Below are positions 8,653-16,137 of a stretch of 18,857 nucleotides of DNA, piece after piece. The stretch's first letter is position 1; each line of letters opens with the position of its first letter. A model generated the notes under the pieces. The model searched no databases and was not told the origin of the DNA. It saw only the letters and a list, made by a program, of their open reading frames with translations. The position numbers and the translations under genes were made by a program. Origin of the DNA: UBA11855 sp035297385 (GTDB lineage Archaea; Thermoproteota; Bathyarchaeia; Bathyarchaeales; Bathycorpusculaceae); the NCBI GenBank assembly GCA_035297385.1, contig DATGZD010000087.1, positions 1 through 18,857 on the forward strand, read 5' to 3'.

Positions 8653-8779
8653 TTGGAAGGGTGAGCGAAGTGATGTTTGCAGCTTACTTTAGATTTTCAG
8701 GCAGGTTTTTTCTTCAGCAAACAATTCCTGCACTGCTATTTTAGTACGCCAAGCAGACGTCGCTTAGTAATCCTTCCAA
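8653..8779 (+). ncRNA. candidate structured RNA: 127-nt imperfect hairpin
   Basis: The + strand folds back on itself. Stem 1 pairs 8653-8662 with 8770-8779 (10 bp, one G-U). An internal loop follows (8663-8667 against 8766-8769). Stem 2 pairs 8668-8680 with 8753-8765 (13 bp, three G-U, no mismatch). A weaker middle part contains 8685-8688 with 8743-8746, and an apical stem pairs 8698-8705 with 8727-8735 (8 bp with one bulged A). The terminal loop is 8706-8726. The four G-U pairs in stems 1 and 2 would be A-C mismatches in a minus-strand RNA, so the + strand is favoured. A possible TATA box lies 28 nt upstream and a T7 run follows at 8807-8813. It is not 5S rRNA, tRNA or a recognisable box C/D RNA. 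An alternative reading is a decayed miniature inverted-repeat element. Confidence 0.45.
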
Positions 8780-8961
8780 ATAACACACCAGATAGATACA
8801 TTAACATTTTTTTGAACAAACAGTTAAGCTGTTCTCTTTCTACTTTTGTGAACTAACCTTTGTATAATTTTTATTGCAATAGTCTCATTTCTGTCTCTAT
8901 AAACGTAACTCTCATGATGAAAAACTTGCGATCCTTCTTGGGCGTTAGTACCTAGTTTAAC

Positions 8962-8979
8962 AAAAGAAAGGAGGAAATA
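8962..8979 (-). terminator. possible pyrimidine-rich terminator of the second PQQ-propeller gene
   Basis: Read on the minus strand this is ATTTCCTCCTTTCTTTTG, starting about 24 nt after the stop codon of the gene ending at 9003. It is T-rich but interrupted by C, so it is a weaker candidate than the tract at 6449-6472. Confidence 0.3.
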
Positions 8980-9002
8980 TATTGTGGCTGATAGTCTGCT
9001 TA

Positions 9003-11573
9003 TTACTTCTTCCTGAGTATGAGGGCTCCGACGATCGCGATTGCTATGATTATCGCTATCGCTGCTGCAGCTATACCATAGTATAATGGTGTCAAATCTG
9101 TGGCAGCAACTTCTGGTGTCCTTGGCGTTTGCGGTGCTGGTCCAACGTTTACGGCTGTGGCTGCTGAAGAACTGCTGTACGCTGGAGACCCCGTAAACGA
9201 AGCGGTAATTGTGTAGAGTCCTTCTTTTGGTGGAGTCCAAGCATAACTGAATGTGCCATAGTAGCCATTAGTTGTAGTTGTTCCGATGTTAATGACGTTA
9301 TTGTTTGAATCTATAGCAGTAAGCGTCACCGGGACTCCGGTTAGGTTTGTTGGTAGAGGCGATTGTAGGTGAATATAGCTCATGTATGCCCCCATCGAGG
9401 CTTCAGCTACACATGGAGTGTTTGCTTGTGCTTGAGTTGTGTCTAAAATTGTTCCTTTTATTGTAATGCCCGTGCCTAATGAAACGCCAATATCAGGTGC
9501 AGTGACTGTGGTGGCGCTTGTTCCTTTCCCGAAGACATATATGTAGCCGTCGTAGCCGTCAGCTGCTGTTGTGTAGCCATCAGCCATAGGTCCTGCAACC
9601 ATGGGTTCGTTCACTTTCCATATAAGAGAACCGTCAGTCACGTTGATGCAGTAAAATGACCAGCCTCTCGTGTATGGTGCTGAGGGTGTATGTTCGTTGT
9701 TTTCTATGTACAGTTTACCATCAGCCACAAGTGGAGAGCCCGTGAACGAGTAAACGCTAGTACCATTGTACTGGTATGGTGTTTCAAATGGTGGTGCTGG
9801 CGCATAGAAGTGCCAGACTACGTTACCCGTTGTCCAATTAAGTGCGTAGATACCATCGTAGCCGAAGTACATGAAAACTCCGTAAGCTGAGGCTTGTACG
9901 TATCCCCAGAATTCACCCCACGCGCCCTCTATTTGAGTCTTCCAAAGCAGAGTGCCACTATATTCATCGAATCCTTCAATAATTCCGTTTTCCATAACGC
10001 AGCTGTATATTCCTTGGTCGGGAACAGCTGTGCCTGGATTGAATGGTGTTTCGGTAGTGGTTATGTTCCACATCAGTTGCCCAGTCGTCAGGCTATATGC
10101 CATTATTCGGCCGCCGTTAACGTTACCATTTATGAATCGGCCTTGGTATATACATACGCCAGCTTCTAAGTCAGTTTGATATGTGACGTAATAAGGTTGA
10201 CTCATCATGGTTGCATTGTTTATATCAAGATTTGCGGGATATTGATAGGTTAGGTAGCCTGCAGTCAAGTACGATGGGTTGAACGCGGAGGATACGTTGT
10301 ATACAATTCTTGACGTGAAGTTTGTGCTTGTGCCAGTAGTGGTCCAGTTTATTAAACGATAATCTCCTCTTGAAGCATTGATTATCTGACTGCTTAGGAC
10401 CCAGCCAGCATGATAGAGGCCTGCCATGCAAGTTATGTTGCTTACTATTGCACCCGTGTATGGGTTGATTGTGTACAGTTGAGTTCCTGAAAGGGTCTTG
10501 AGGTTAGCTGTAAAGGTCTGATCAGCGCTCGCCCCCGGAACTACTACGCTCGGAGTTCCTGCAGTGTATTCAATGAATGTTGGTGTTATTCCGTTGAATG
10601 GTGCTGCAATTGGAATCATATAGTACATCTGGCCTGTTCTTAGGTCATAGCTGACTGCACAGTTAAGATATGAGCCGTTGTACCATTGAACTATTTGAGT
10701 TGCGTAACAGCGTCCTTCAAAAATGACAGTTGGGTTTGTGGCTGCAGCTTTATTGCCGTAATTTCCGGCTTCTCCTCCGATTATACCAGCTGGAAAGCCA
10801 GTTTGTCTTTTCCACATGATGTGAGCAGTGTCCGAAGATTTGATGAATGGCCCAAGCCATCTTGGTGCAGCGTTCATACTTGCTCCGTTCGATTGGTAGA
10901 ACCATGGATAGTTACCAGCAATTGTAGCCCAATCCCTATTATTTAGCGATATGGGACGTGTCCAGTAATCAGTTGGTAATGGTGAATACCACGACATTAC
11001 TTGTTCTGATTGCACTACTAACGTCTGTTCCTGTGTAGAAGCAGGTTCATAATACTCATTTGGATAGTAGTTAGCTCCGGATGCAGTTGATGCATTGTTT
11101 AGGACTCCGCCAACGTATTTGCCCGCTGGCAACCACTGTCCAGGGAAGTCAAATTTAACTTTCCAAGTTCCAACTTGATCGACAACATACTCAAACCAGC
11201 ATGTGCCGTCCGCCGCATATGAGTGGAATGGACCAACTGTCTTATTGGTTCCATCGGGTTTTGTGAATGTGACTGTGAATCCAGCGAGGTACCGATTTGC
11301 TGCTGGTGGTGACGTTGTCCACATATTGACGAGTAAGGTTTGGCCGACTCCTATTGGGTTTGGTGAGAAGCTAAGGTAAGCGGTCGGACTGATTGTTATG
11401 TAGAAGCCTGGATTAGCTGGAATCGTAGTGCTCCAAACACTCAAAGTATCTGGTGTTCCTCCATGAGGTACGTCTTCCTGAGCTGCAGCAGACATAAACA
11501 TGGTTGAAGTACTCATTGAAATCATCAAAAGCAACGCCAATAACATTGTTGTTTTGATTGAAAATAGCTTCAT
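9003..11573 (-). CDS. PQQ-like beta-propeller surface protein, membrane-anchored (paralogue)
   Basis: An 856-residue exported protein with the same plan as the one at 3843-6428. It has a signal peptide (1 to about 31, ending SAAA then QED) and an N-terminal Ig-like domain with TKPDGTNKTVGPF and VDQVGTWKVKFDFPGQW. The linker PLPTDYWTRPISLNNRDW is followed by a propeller with blades such as SLTTGQLMW, WTTGNVVW and NVTDGSLIW. The second Ig-like domain contains TNGYYGTFSYAWTPPKEGLY. A terminal helix (AAAIAIIIAIAIVGALIL) is followed by RKK. Many NxS/T sites suggest glycosylation. The closing segments of the two paralogues are nearly identical, while the propeller blades differ, so ligands may differ. 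The start has AAGGAG upstream and a TTCTTAAATCT box 56 nt before it. Confidence 0.85.
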   Translation of the reverse strand: MKLFSIKTTMLLALLLMISMSTSTMFMSAAAQEDVPHGGTPDTLSVWSTTIPANPGFYITISPTAYLSFSPNPIGVGQTLLVNMWTTSPPAANRYLAGFTVTFTKPDGTNKTVGPFHSYAADGTCWFEYVVDQVGTWKVKFDFPGQWLPAGKYVGGVLNNASTASGANYYPNEYYEPASTQEQTLVVQSEQVMSWYSPLPTDYWTRPISLNNRDWATIAGNYPWFYQSNGASMNAAPRWLGPFIKSSDTAHIMWKRQTGFPAGIIGGEAGNYGNKAAATNPTVIFEGRCYATQIVQWYNGSYLNCAVSYDLRTGQMYYMIPIAAPFNGITPTFIEYTAGTPSVVVPGASADQTFTANLKTLSGTQLYTINPYTGAIVSNITCMAGLYHAGWVLSSQIINASRGDYRLINWTTTGTSTNFTSRIVYNVSSAFNPSYLTAGYLTYQYPANLDINNATMMSQPYYVTYQTDLEAGVCIYQGRFINGNVNGGRIMAYSLTTGQLMWNITTTETPFNPGTAVPDQGIYSCVMENGIIEGFDEYSGTLLWKTQIEGAWGEFWGYVQASAYGVFMYFGYDGIYALNWTTGNVVWHFYAPAPPFETPYQYNGTSVYSFTGSPLVADGKLYIENNEHTPSAPYTRGWSFYCINVTDGSLIWKVNEPMVAGPMADGYTTAADGYDGYIYVFGKGTSATTVTAPDIGVSLGTGITIKGTILDTTQAQANTPCVAEASMGAYMSYIHLQSPLPTNLTGVPVTLTAIDSNNNVINIGTTTTNGYYGTFSYAWTPPKEGLYTITASFTGSPAYSSSSAATAVNVGPAPQTPRTPEVAATDLTPLYYGIAAAAIAIIIAIAIVGALILRKK

Positions 11574-11621
11574 TCTTCTCTTTATCTCCTTTTCCTGCCA
11601 AAAAATTTCAATGAGTGCTCA

Positions 11622-11632
11622 GATTTAAGAAT
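11622..11632 (-). promoter_or_regulatory. TATA-like box for the second PQQ-propeller gene
   Basis: The minus strand reads ATTCTTAAATCTG here. The CTTAAA core begins 56 nt before the ATG at 11573 and predicts a transcript start near 11601, with an AAAAGGAG ribosome site in the short leader. Confidence 0.5.
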
Positions 11633-11835
11633 TCCGTAAAAGTGGTAAGCGTTCAAAAAAGATAAGATTGACCAGAAGAAATTCAAAGATAATATATTGA
11701 TGATGACCAGCCAACATAGTCATGCAGCTTGATATAAACCGTTAACTTCCCTTTGTTTATGACAATGATATTGAGTTTGAGGTTTAGGAAATTACTGTGT
11801 ATTAAGGTTCTTTTGGGGGCAGTTGTATATCCATC

Positions 11836-11845
11836 CTTAAATATT
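11836..11845 (+). promoter_or_regulatory. TATA-like box for the SUOX-fold protein gene
   Basis: CTTAAATATT, preceded by ATC, begins 49 nt before the ATG at 11885 and predicts a transcript start near 11867. AAGGTGAG at 11865-11872 then lies at the very beginning of the message. The rest of the divergent spacer 11641-11830 shows no gene or clear repeat. Confidence 0.5.
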
Positions 11846-11884
11846 ACTATTGTTATAATGTAATAAGGTGAGAGTGAAATACAA

Positions 11885-12730
11885 ATGAAACATACATTTG
11901 CTATCAAAACAATTACACTAGTCGTGTTCCTTCTCATCAGCTTCTTAGCAGCTACAGCCGATATCAAAGTCAACGCGTTAACATCCTCGGGGTTAGATTG
12001 GAGGTTAACGGTTACTGGATTAGTAAGCTATCCACTTAACCTTACCCTTGACGACCTCAAAGCTATGCCACAAACGACAGAAGAAGCAACGATATATTGT
12101 GTCAGTTTCCCAGATCAAATTGTGACAACGGGTATCTGGAGAGGTATTAGCTTATCCGATTTGCTTACGCAGGTAGGCGTTGAGCCTTCTGCAGTCAAGG
12201 TTGCATTCTTTGCGACTGATGGGTATACAACTGATCTTGATGTGACCACGGCTATGAATGGAAATGTAATCGTTGCATATGAAAAAGATGGGTTACCTCT
12301 TAGTGAAACTTTGCGTCTGGTAGTTCCAGGGAAGTGGGGCTACAAATGGATTAGTCGACTAACAGAAATATCACTCGTTGATTTTGATTTCAAAGGCACA
12401 TATGAGAGTCAAGGATACTCAGATGAAGAGGCATCAGTGGGTTCACAAACTGGTCAGAGCTCAGTTAACAATAGAGCTATGCAGACAATACCAAATTCGA
12501 CTCAGACAACAAAAACAGAAGTTCCATCGTCTACTCTGGGGATTAACAATTCCACTGATTCGAAACCTCTGCAAAACACTCAGAATTCCAATCCTGAGCT
12601 CAAACCTCAACCTTCCAGTTCACTACAAACTACAGTTGAAGTTGGTGTAGTTGCAGGTATTACGGTATGTATTGCCTTACTGGTCTCAGTCATGAGGCAT
12701 GGTCATTTTAGAAAAAACCAAACTATGTAA
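11885..12730 (+). CDS. exported, membrane-anchored molybdopterin-binding (SUOX-fold) protein
   Basis: A 281-residue protein with an N-terminal signal peptide (1 to about 31), one oxidoreductase molybdopterin-binding domain (about 38-170), a Ser/Thr/Asn/Gln-rich linker (about 180-245) and a C-terminal membrane helix (about 247-268) with a short basic tail. Family marks are LTLDDLKAMP (53-62), YCVS (71-74), IWRGISLSDLL (84-94), the ATDGYTTDL segment (110-118), AYEKDGLPL (131-139) and RLVVPGKWGYKWI (144-156). C72 is placed where sulfite-oxidase-type enzymes have the molybdenum-ligating cysteine. The domain is a short, single-domain version without a heme or dimerisation domain. Whether it is an active enzyme or only a cofactor-binding fold is open. 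It stands alone in its own transcription unit. Confidence 0.8.
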   Translation: MKHTFAIKTITLVVFLLISFLAATADIKVNALTSSGLDWRLTVTGLVSYPLNLTLDDLKAMPQTTEEATIYCVSFPDQIVTTGIWRGISLSDLLTQVGVEPSAVKVAFFATDGYTTDLDVTTAMNGNVIVAYEKDGLPLSETLRLVVPGKWGYKWISRLTEISLVDFDFKGTYESQGYSDEEASVGSQTGQSSVNNRAMQTIPNSTQTTKTEVPSSTLGINNSTDSKPLQNTQNSNPELKPQPSSSLQTTVEVGVVAGITVCIALLVSVMRHGHFRKNQTM

Positions 12731-13278
12731 GATTCGCTTATGAAAAGTCAGGCAAGAAAATATAATTGCAACTCGAAGTATCTCCTTTAATTTATCTTCC
12801 TTGTGTTTAGGAAAACTACATTTCTTCTTAGAGGACGCGATTGGATATCTGTGACTTAATGAATAAGAATGGTCCAATATAGAATCTGAACTTGTAAGTA
12901 CTTACTTGTCTTTCTATTATGATAGCACGATCGATGTAATCAATTTCCAATAGCAATCCCTGAGATCCTTTTGGTTAATAATGCTTCGAACAAGTCAACT
13001 AGTCTTTGGATGCTGGTAACTACTCTAGGTTATGGTAACAAAAGGACATACTGAAAAATTTGGAAAATCAATTGTGTTTATTGATACATCGATAACATGT
13101 CCCGCAATATCTAATATTGCAGGCTCTAACAGTTGTCTAATTGGCTATGTCCGTTTTGCTAATTCCTTAGGCAATGTTGAAAACTCAATTCTTAGATTCG
13201 TTGAAAATGCGGAAAATGATTGTCTCTTGCCTTTCTCTATTAATTTACACCGGCAATATGGTCTGCTTATAGTTGCCA
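12731..13278. other. intergenic region with a 12-bp palindrome
   Basis: No convincing gene is visible apart from the doubtful frame listed at 13032. The perfect palindrome GTAAGTACTTAC at 12894-12905 could be an operator or chance. T-rich stretches soon after 12731 (for example 12781-12803) may end the upstream transcript. Confidence 0.3.
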
Positions 13279-13325
13279 CTAATCTTTTGGCTTACCCTCC
13301 AATTCCAGAGGTAATTCTATTATGA
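13032..13325 (+). CDS. doubtful hypothetical protein, 97 residues
   Basis: An ATG-started frame encoding a protein with no signal peptide or membrane helix that I can define and no family I recognise. Segments such as CLIGYVRFANSLGNVENSIL look protein-like. Against it are the lack of a ribosome site, the lack of a CTTAAA-type box in front, and a 47-nt overlap at its 3' end with the well-supported histidine kinase gene on the other strand. It could be a decayed gene fragment or chance. Confidence 0.22.
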   Translation: MVTKGHTEKFGKSIVFIDTSITCPAISNIAGSNSCLIGYVRFANSLGNVENSILRFVENAENDCLLPFSINLHRQYGLLIVATNLLAYPPIPEVILL

Positions 13326-14598
13326 AGGTTGTTCCTTTTCCCTCTTTACTTTCAAAAGTTATCGTGCCATTCAATGCAACAACTAATCTCTTTACTACGG
13401 CCAACCCTAAGCCTTGTCCTTTTGCTTTAGTGGTAAACAGCGGTGTAAACAAATTAGATCTTACTTCAGACGGAATTCCTAAACCCGTATCCTTAACGCT
13501 AATTATAGCTTTGTTGTCAAAAGTTTTTGCTTCCAACATTAATTCACCCCCATTGGGCATAGCTTGTATTGCGTTAATTATCAAGTTAGAAAATATGCGT
13601 TTAAGGTATGTTGCATCAGTCTTAAGAGCAGAATCTTCATCAACAACCACTGTAGTTTTTATTGCTTTAGGAATATTATCCAACATACCCAAGAAGACAC
13701 TCTTGATTTTTACTGTAGTAATGTTTAAAGTTAGTTTTCCTGTGTAATCCTGTAAATCACTCACTATTTTGTTAATATAGCCAATGTTCTCATTAATCGA
13801 ATTAATGCTCTCTGCAATATCTTCACTTTTGCAGCTGGCATTACGATTCAACTCCTCTTGCACCAAAAATAGATCATTGGTGATAGCCTGCAATGGGTTA
13901 CGTAGATCATGTCCAACCATACCTGCAGTTTGACCGATGACAGCAAACCTTTCACTTTTCCTGAGCCGACTCAAATCTTTAAAGACAAGCCAACGATAGT
14001 AATTAAATTCCCAAGTCGCTAAAGCCGCAATCATATTGGCAAACAACAACGTAGCAAGGATCGGAATAAACTGAGGCTGATCTAATGTCGGCATGATAAA
14101 GAACAACAGAATTGATTCACCAACTGTATAAACTGATGATAGAATAAATTGGTTGAGAAATCTAGTGGGAAGAGCCAAATAGATTACAAAAACACTGATT
14201 CCTAAAATAACCGCTTGAACAGCAAAACCTTCAGGTCTTGAAGTGTTTACAAACAAACTAAAAGCTACAAACGTAAGCAAGTACAGAAAAAGGGTGCTGT
14301 CATAAGAATGAAAACTCTTTCTGTTCTTTAATGTCAATATGATTATTATGGAATAAATGACTAACAGAAATCTGAGAATTTCGACAAGATAGAATTGAAG
14401 AGATAGACCCAAAAGCTCATAATCGCTTACACCAAATGCAGCTATAGCGATTGCCAATAGAGCTAGAACGACTTTAGATTGGGCAATATCTGAGCTAAAA
14501 AAGAATCGCCTATACTCTGCTTTGTCTTCTTTAGGAATCCCCTTAGGAACTCTGAACATTTTGGATAGATTGAGAAAACGTTTTGACATTGCTTTCAT
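13279..14598 (-). CDS. membrane sensor histidine kinase
   Basis: A two-component sensor kinase of about 439 residues. Numbering from a possible TTG at 14601, six hydrophobic helices lie between about 43 and 195, an integral-membrane input domain without a large external loop. The HisKA domain follows with H231 in GMVGHDLRNPLQ, the site of autophosphorylation. The ATPase domain has an N box FSNLIINAIQAM (337-348), G1 DTGLGIP (371-377), the F-box region LFTPLFTTK (384-392) and G2 GQGLGLAVVK (395-404). The frame opens with TTG then ATG at 14598; another ATG lies at 14589. A CTTAAAAG motif sits at 14605-14612, too close to serve 14598 in the normal way, so a start at 14589 or at the ATG of 14559 is possible. 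No receiver gene is adjacent. The stand-alone receiver at 16138 is the nearest candidate partner. Confidence 0.88.
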   Translation of the reverse strand: MKAMSKRFLNLSKMFRVPKGIPKEDKAEYRRFFFSSDIAQSKVVLALLAIAIAAFGVSDYELLGLSLQFYLVEILRFLLVIYSIIIILTLKNRKSFHSYDSTLFLYLLTFVAFSLFVNTSRPEGFAVQAVILGISVFVIYLALPTRFLNQFILSSVYTVGESILLFFIMPTLDQPQFIPILATLLFANMIAALATWEFNYYRWLVFKDLSRLRKSERFAVIGQTAGMVGHDLRNPLQAITNDLFLVQEELNRNASCKSEDIAESINSINENIGYINKIVSDLQDYTGKLTLNITTVKIKSVFLGMLDNIPKAIKTTVVVDEDSALKTDATYLKRIFSNLIINAIQAMPNGGELMLEAKTFDNKAIISVKDTGLGIPSEVRSNLFTPLFTTKAKGQGLGLAVVKRLVVALNGTITFESKEGKGTTFIIELPLELEGKPKD

Positions 14599-14696
14599 CA
14601 ACCACTTTTAAGTAAAGAAAACCCCCTCTAATTTCATTTGTCATAAAAGCACGCACTTGCTAAAGCGTATTTTGTAAATGTAAACATATTCACATT

Positions 14697-14768
14697 GAGG
14701 AATGTAATCCGGCAAGAGCAGAAATTCCTCCAAAACTGCTCTTCGTGTCTTTTCAGTGCTTCGCACTG
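14697..14768. other. intergenic hairpin pair with a possible pseudoknot
   Basis: AAGAGCAG at 14714-14721 pairs perfectly with CTGCTCTT at 14736-14743 around a 14-nt loop. Inside the loop, ATTCCTC (14724-14730) is complementary to GAGGAAT just upstream (14697-14703), which would form a pseudoknot. A second small hairpin follows, CAGTGC (14754-14759) with GCACTG (14763-14768). The element lies between divergent genes, outside the leaders predicted for either, so it may be an independent small RNA or a protein-binding site. The strand is not decided. Confidence 0.35.
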
Positions 14769-14782
14769 CAAATTAGATATCA

Positions 14783-14790
14783 TTTTTATA
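14783..14790 (+). promoter_or_regulatory. TATA-like box for the secreted protein gene
   Basis: TTTTTATA, in the context ATCATTTTTATACTC, lies 50 nt before the ATG at 14833 and predicts a transcript start near 14813. A purine stretch AAGAGATG just before the start codon is a weak ribosome site. Confidence 0.4.
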
Positions 14791-14832
14791 CTCGAAATAT
14801 ATCGCCGTTATATTTACTTGAAGAGATGAAAA

Positions 14833-15432
14833 ATGAAAGCATCAATAACTAAAACAAGACTTTTGGCTCTATTAACTTTAGCTATTATCGGTCTGATGAC
14901 AACTGCAATGTTTTCTACTGTTTCAGCTGTAACGTTAACAAGCAAACATTTTGAAGGTAAGGGTGCAATAGCTCAATGGATAATCGATACACCTACAGGA
15001 CCTCATCCAATTAACGCTATTATTGACATGACCAATTCTGAAAAGAATCCGGAAATATATGTCAGCATATCTCATCCAAGCAGAGGAGTTTCAGCAGGCA
15101 GCGGACCAGCTAACATTACTTGGAGCATGAATCACGTAACCGTGGAAGCGGTCATAACCTTTGCTGTAGTAATCCCGGGATCTTCTCCTGGTAGAACTGG
15201 TTCACATAATATTAGCATAACGTGGCAGACTAATGGACCAACAAGTAACAAACCCTTGACAGTAAATACAATGCATGGTTTAACAGCTTTAATCGATGGC
15301 GCATCGAAACATGCTGAGGCAAAATTAACTCTTGACTCAACAGCGACTTCAGGGCACCATCAAGACGACGTTTTTACTTCTTCATGGGCAGTAGTGATGC
15401 ACGGAACGGCAGACATTGCCTTGACTTCATAG
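14833..15432 (+). CDS. secreted protein of unknown function
   Basis: A 199-residue protein with a clear signal peptide (basic ASITKTR start, hydrophobic core to about 30, cleavage likely after A32 in STVSA). The mature part of about 167 residues is rich in Thr, Ser, Ile and Val with alternating hydrophobic residues, which suggests an all-beta fold. It contains several NxS/T sites (for example NIT, NIS) and a histidine-rich patch GHHQDD near the end. It has no cysteine, no C-terminal membrane helix and no sorting motif that I recognise, so it is probably released or bound to other surface proteins. I do not recognise the family. It stands alone, with a TATA-like box in front and a hairpin over its stop codon. 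Confidence 0.75.
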   Translation: MKASITKTRLLALLTLAIIGLMTTAMFSTVSAVTLTSKHFEGKGAIAQWIIDTPTGPHPINAIIDMTNSEKNPEIYVSISHPSRGVSAGSGPANITWSMNHVTVEAVITFAVVIPGSSPGRTGSHNISITWQTNGPTSNKPLTVNTMHGLTALIDGASKHAEAKLTLDSTATSGHHQDDVFTSSWAVVMHGTADIALTS

Positions 15433-15490
15433 TCACAAAAAAGACTAAAGTCAAACAATACATCTAACTCCCTCCCTTTTCCTTTTGCTC
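15421..15490 (+). terminator. hairpin over the stop codon plus pyrimidine tract
   Basis: TTGACTT (15421-15427) pairs with AAGTCAA (15448-15454) and TAGTC (15430-15434) pairs with GACTA (15443-15447), making a 12-bp stem with a 2-nt CA bulge and an A-rich 8-nt loop. The TAG stop codon is inside the stem. A pyrimidine-rich tract, with C-rich then T-rich parts, follows at 15469-15488. This looks like a transcript end or a 3'-protecting structure for the secreted-protein message. Confidence 0.5.
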
Positions 15491-16070
15491 ACCAACAGTA
15501 ATATTTAATGGTGAATGAACATAAGTTCTAAGATCAGTTTCTGTTAAGCTCATACGAATTTATCTTTTTGTTAAGAACAGCACACAAAAATAGAAAAAAA
15601 GTAGAGGATGGAACTATAACGCCTATAAAAGGAAATACTTTCTACAATCCTCAAAATATGATCGATTTTTTATCCAATTTGATATATACCAATGATAATT
15701 GACTTAGTACAAATCAATCTATTATTCCAATAGAAGTATGTCTTAACCTCTTTAACCCACAAAAATACCTCAAATTAAGGTTTAGAACCTTTGTACTTTG
15801 AAGTCTTTGAGAGCAATAAGAGTCTATGTGTTGAGAACATTAATGTTAAAGATGGCACAATGAATAGATAAGCAATGTTAGATTATATTTGAATTGTAAA
15901 ACAACATAGAGAATTGTGATGGGCTACGTACAATCACAAATCTATTTAGCAATGTTTTAGAAATTGATTAGTCGGAGAGACTGAAAAAAAGCATTAAGGC
16001 TAATAGCTCAACAATCAAAAAGAATAGATATAACATGCAACAAGTAAGTTACTTTTACCTCTTCTCCTAT
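15491..16070. other. AT-rich intergenic region without a recognisable gene
   Basis: Nearly 600 nt with stops in all frames and no family I recognise. Two small inverted repeats are present: AAGGTT (15777-15782) with AACCTT (15786-15791), and TTGTGAT (15914-15920) with ATCACAA (15933-15939) around a 12-nt spacer. Either could be a regulatory site for the receiver gene downstream or chance in AT-rich DNA. No tRNA or rRNA is seen. Confidence 0.4.
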
Positions 16071-16072
16071 TG

Positions 16073-16080
16073 CTTAAATC
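16073..16080 (+). promoter_or_regulatory. TATA-like box for the receiver protein gene
   Basis: CTTAAATC predicts a transcript start near 16103. The message would then begin shortly before the strong AAGGAG at 16122-16127, which supports a start codon near 16138 rather than the GTG at 16183. Confidence 0.45.
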
Positions 16081-16137
16081 TTTCTTCGCAACACACGTTA
16101 GAGTTAGTTTTAGCCTACAGTAAGGAGAAGTGATAGA

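Noticed and set aside
8967..9086. Perfect AAAGGAGG on the + strand (8967-8974) followed by TTG 8982 (34 codons) or GTG 8984 (10 codons).
   Set aside because: The longer frame is antisense to the last codons of the propeller gene, and its Tyr/Arg/Cys-rich end is just the complement of the Ala/Ile anchor codons. The purine run is equally explained as the complement of a pyrimidine terminator.
8824..9240. Minus-strand 138-codon frame overlapping the 3' end of the second propeller gene.
   Set aside because: It runs in another frame over the well-supported Ig-like and anchor codons, and its Ser/Arg/His-rich composition is that of a shadow frame.
11683..11973. Minus-strand 96-codon frame with hydrophobic stretches.
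   Set aside because: It overlaps the signal-peptide region of the SUOX-fold gene and its promoter on the other strand. The hydrophobicity comes from that overlap and AT-rich DNA, and it has no ribosome site.
12686..12877. 63-codon minus-strand frame after the SUOX-fold gene.
   Set aside because: It overlaps the 3' end of that gene, has no recognisable domain or ribosome site, and its composition is not protein-like.
15916..15984. GTGATGG and CTGA considered as box C and box D of a guide RNA.
   Set aside because: The C box match is imperfect, the distance is long for an archaeal C/D RNA, and no D'/C' pair is visible between them.
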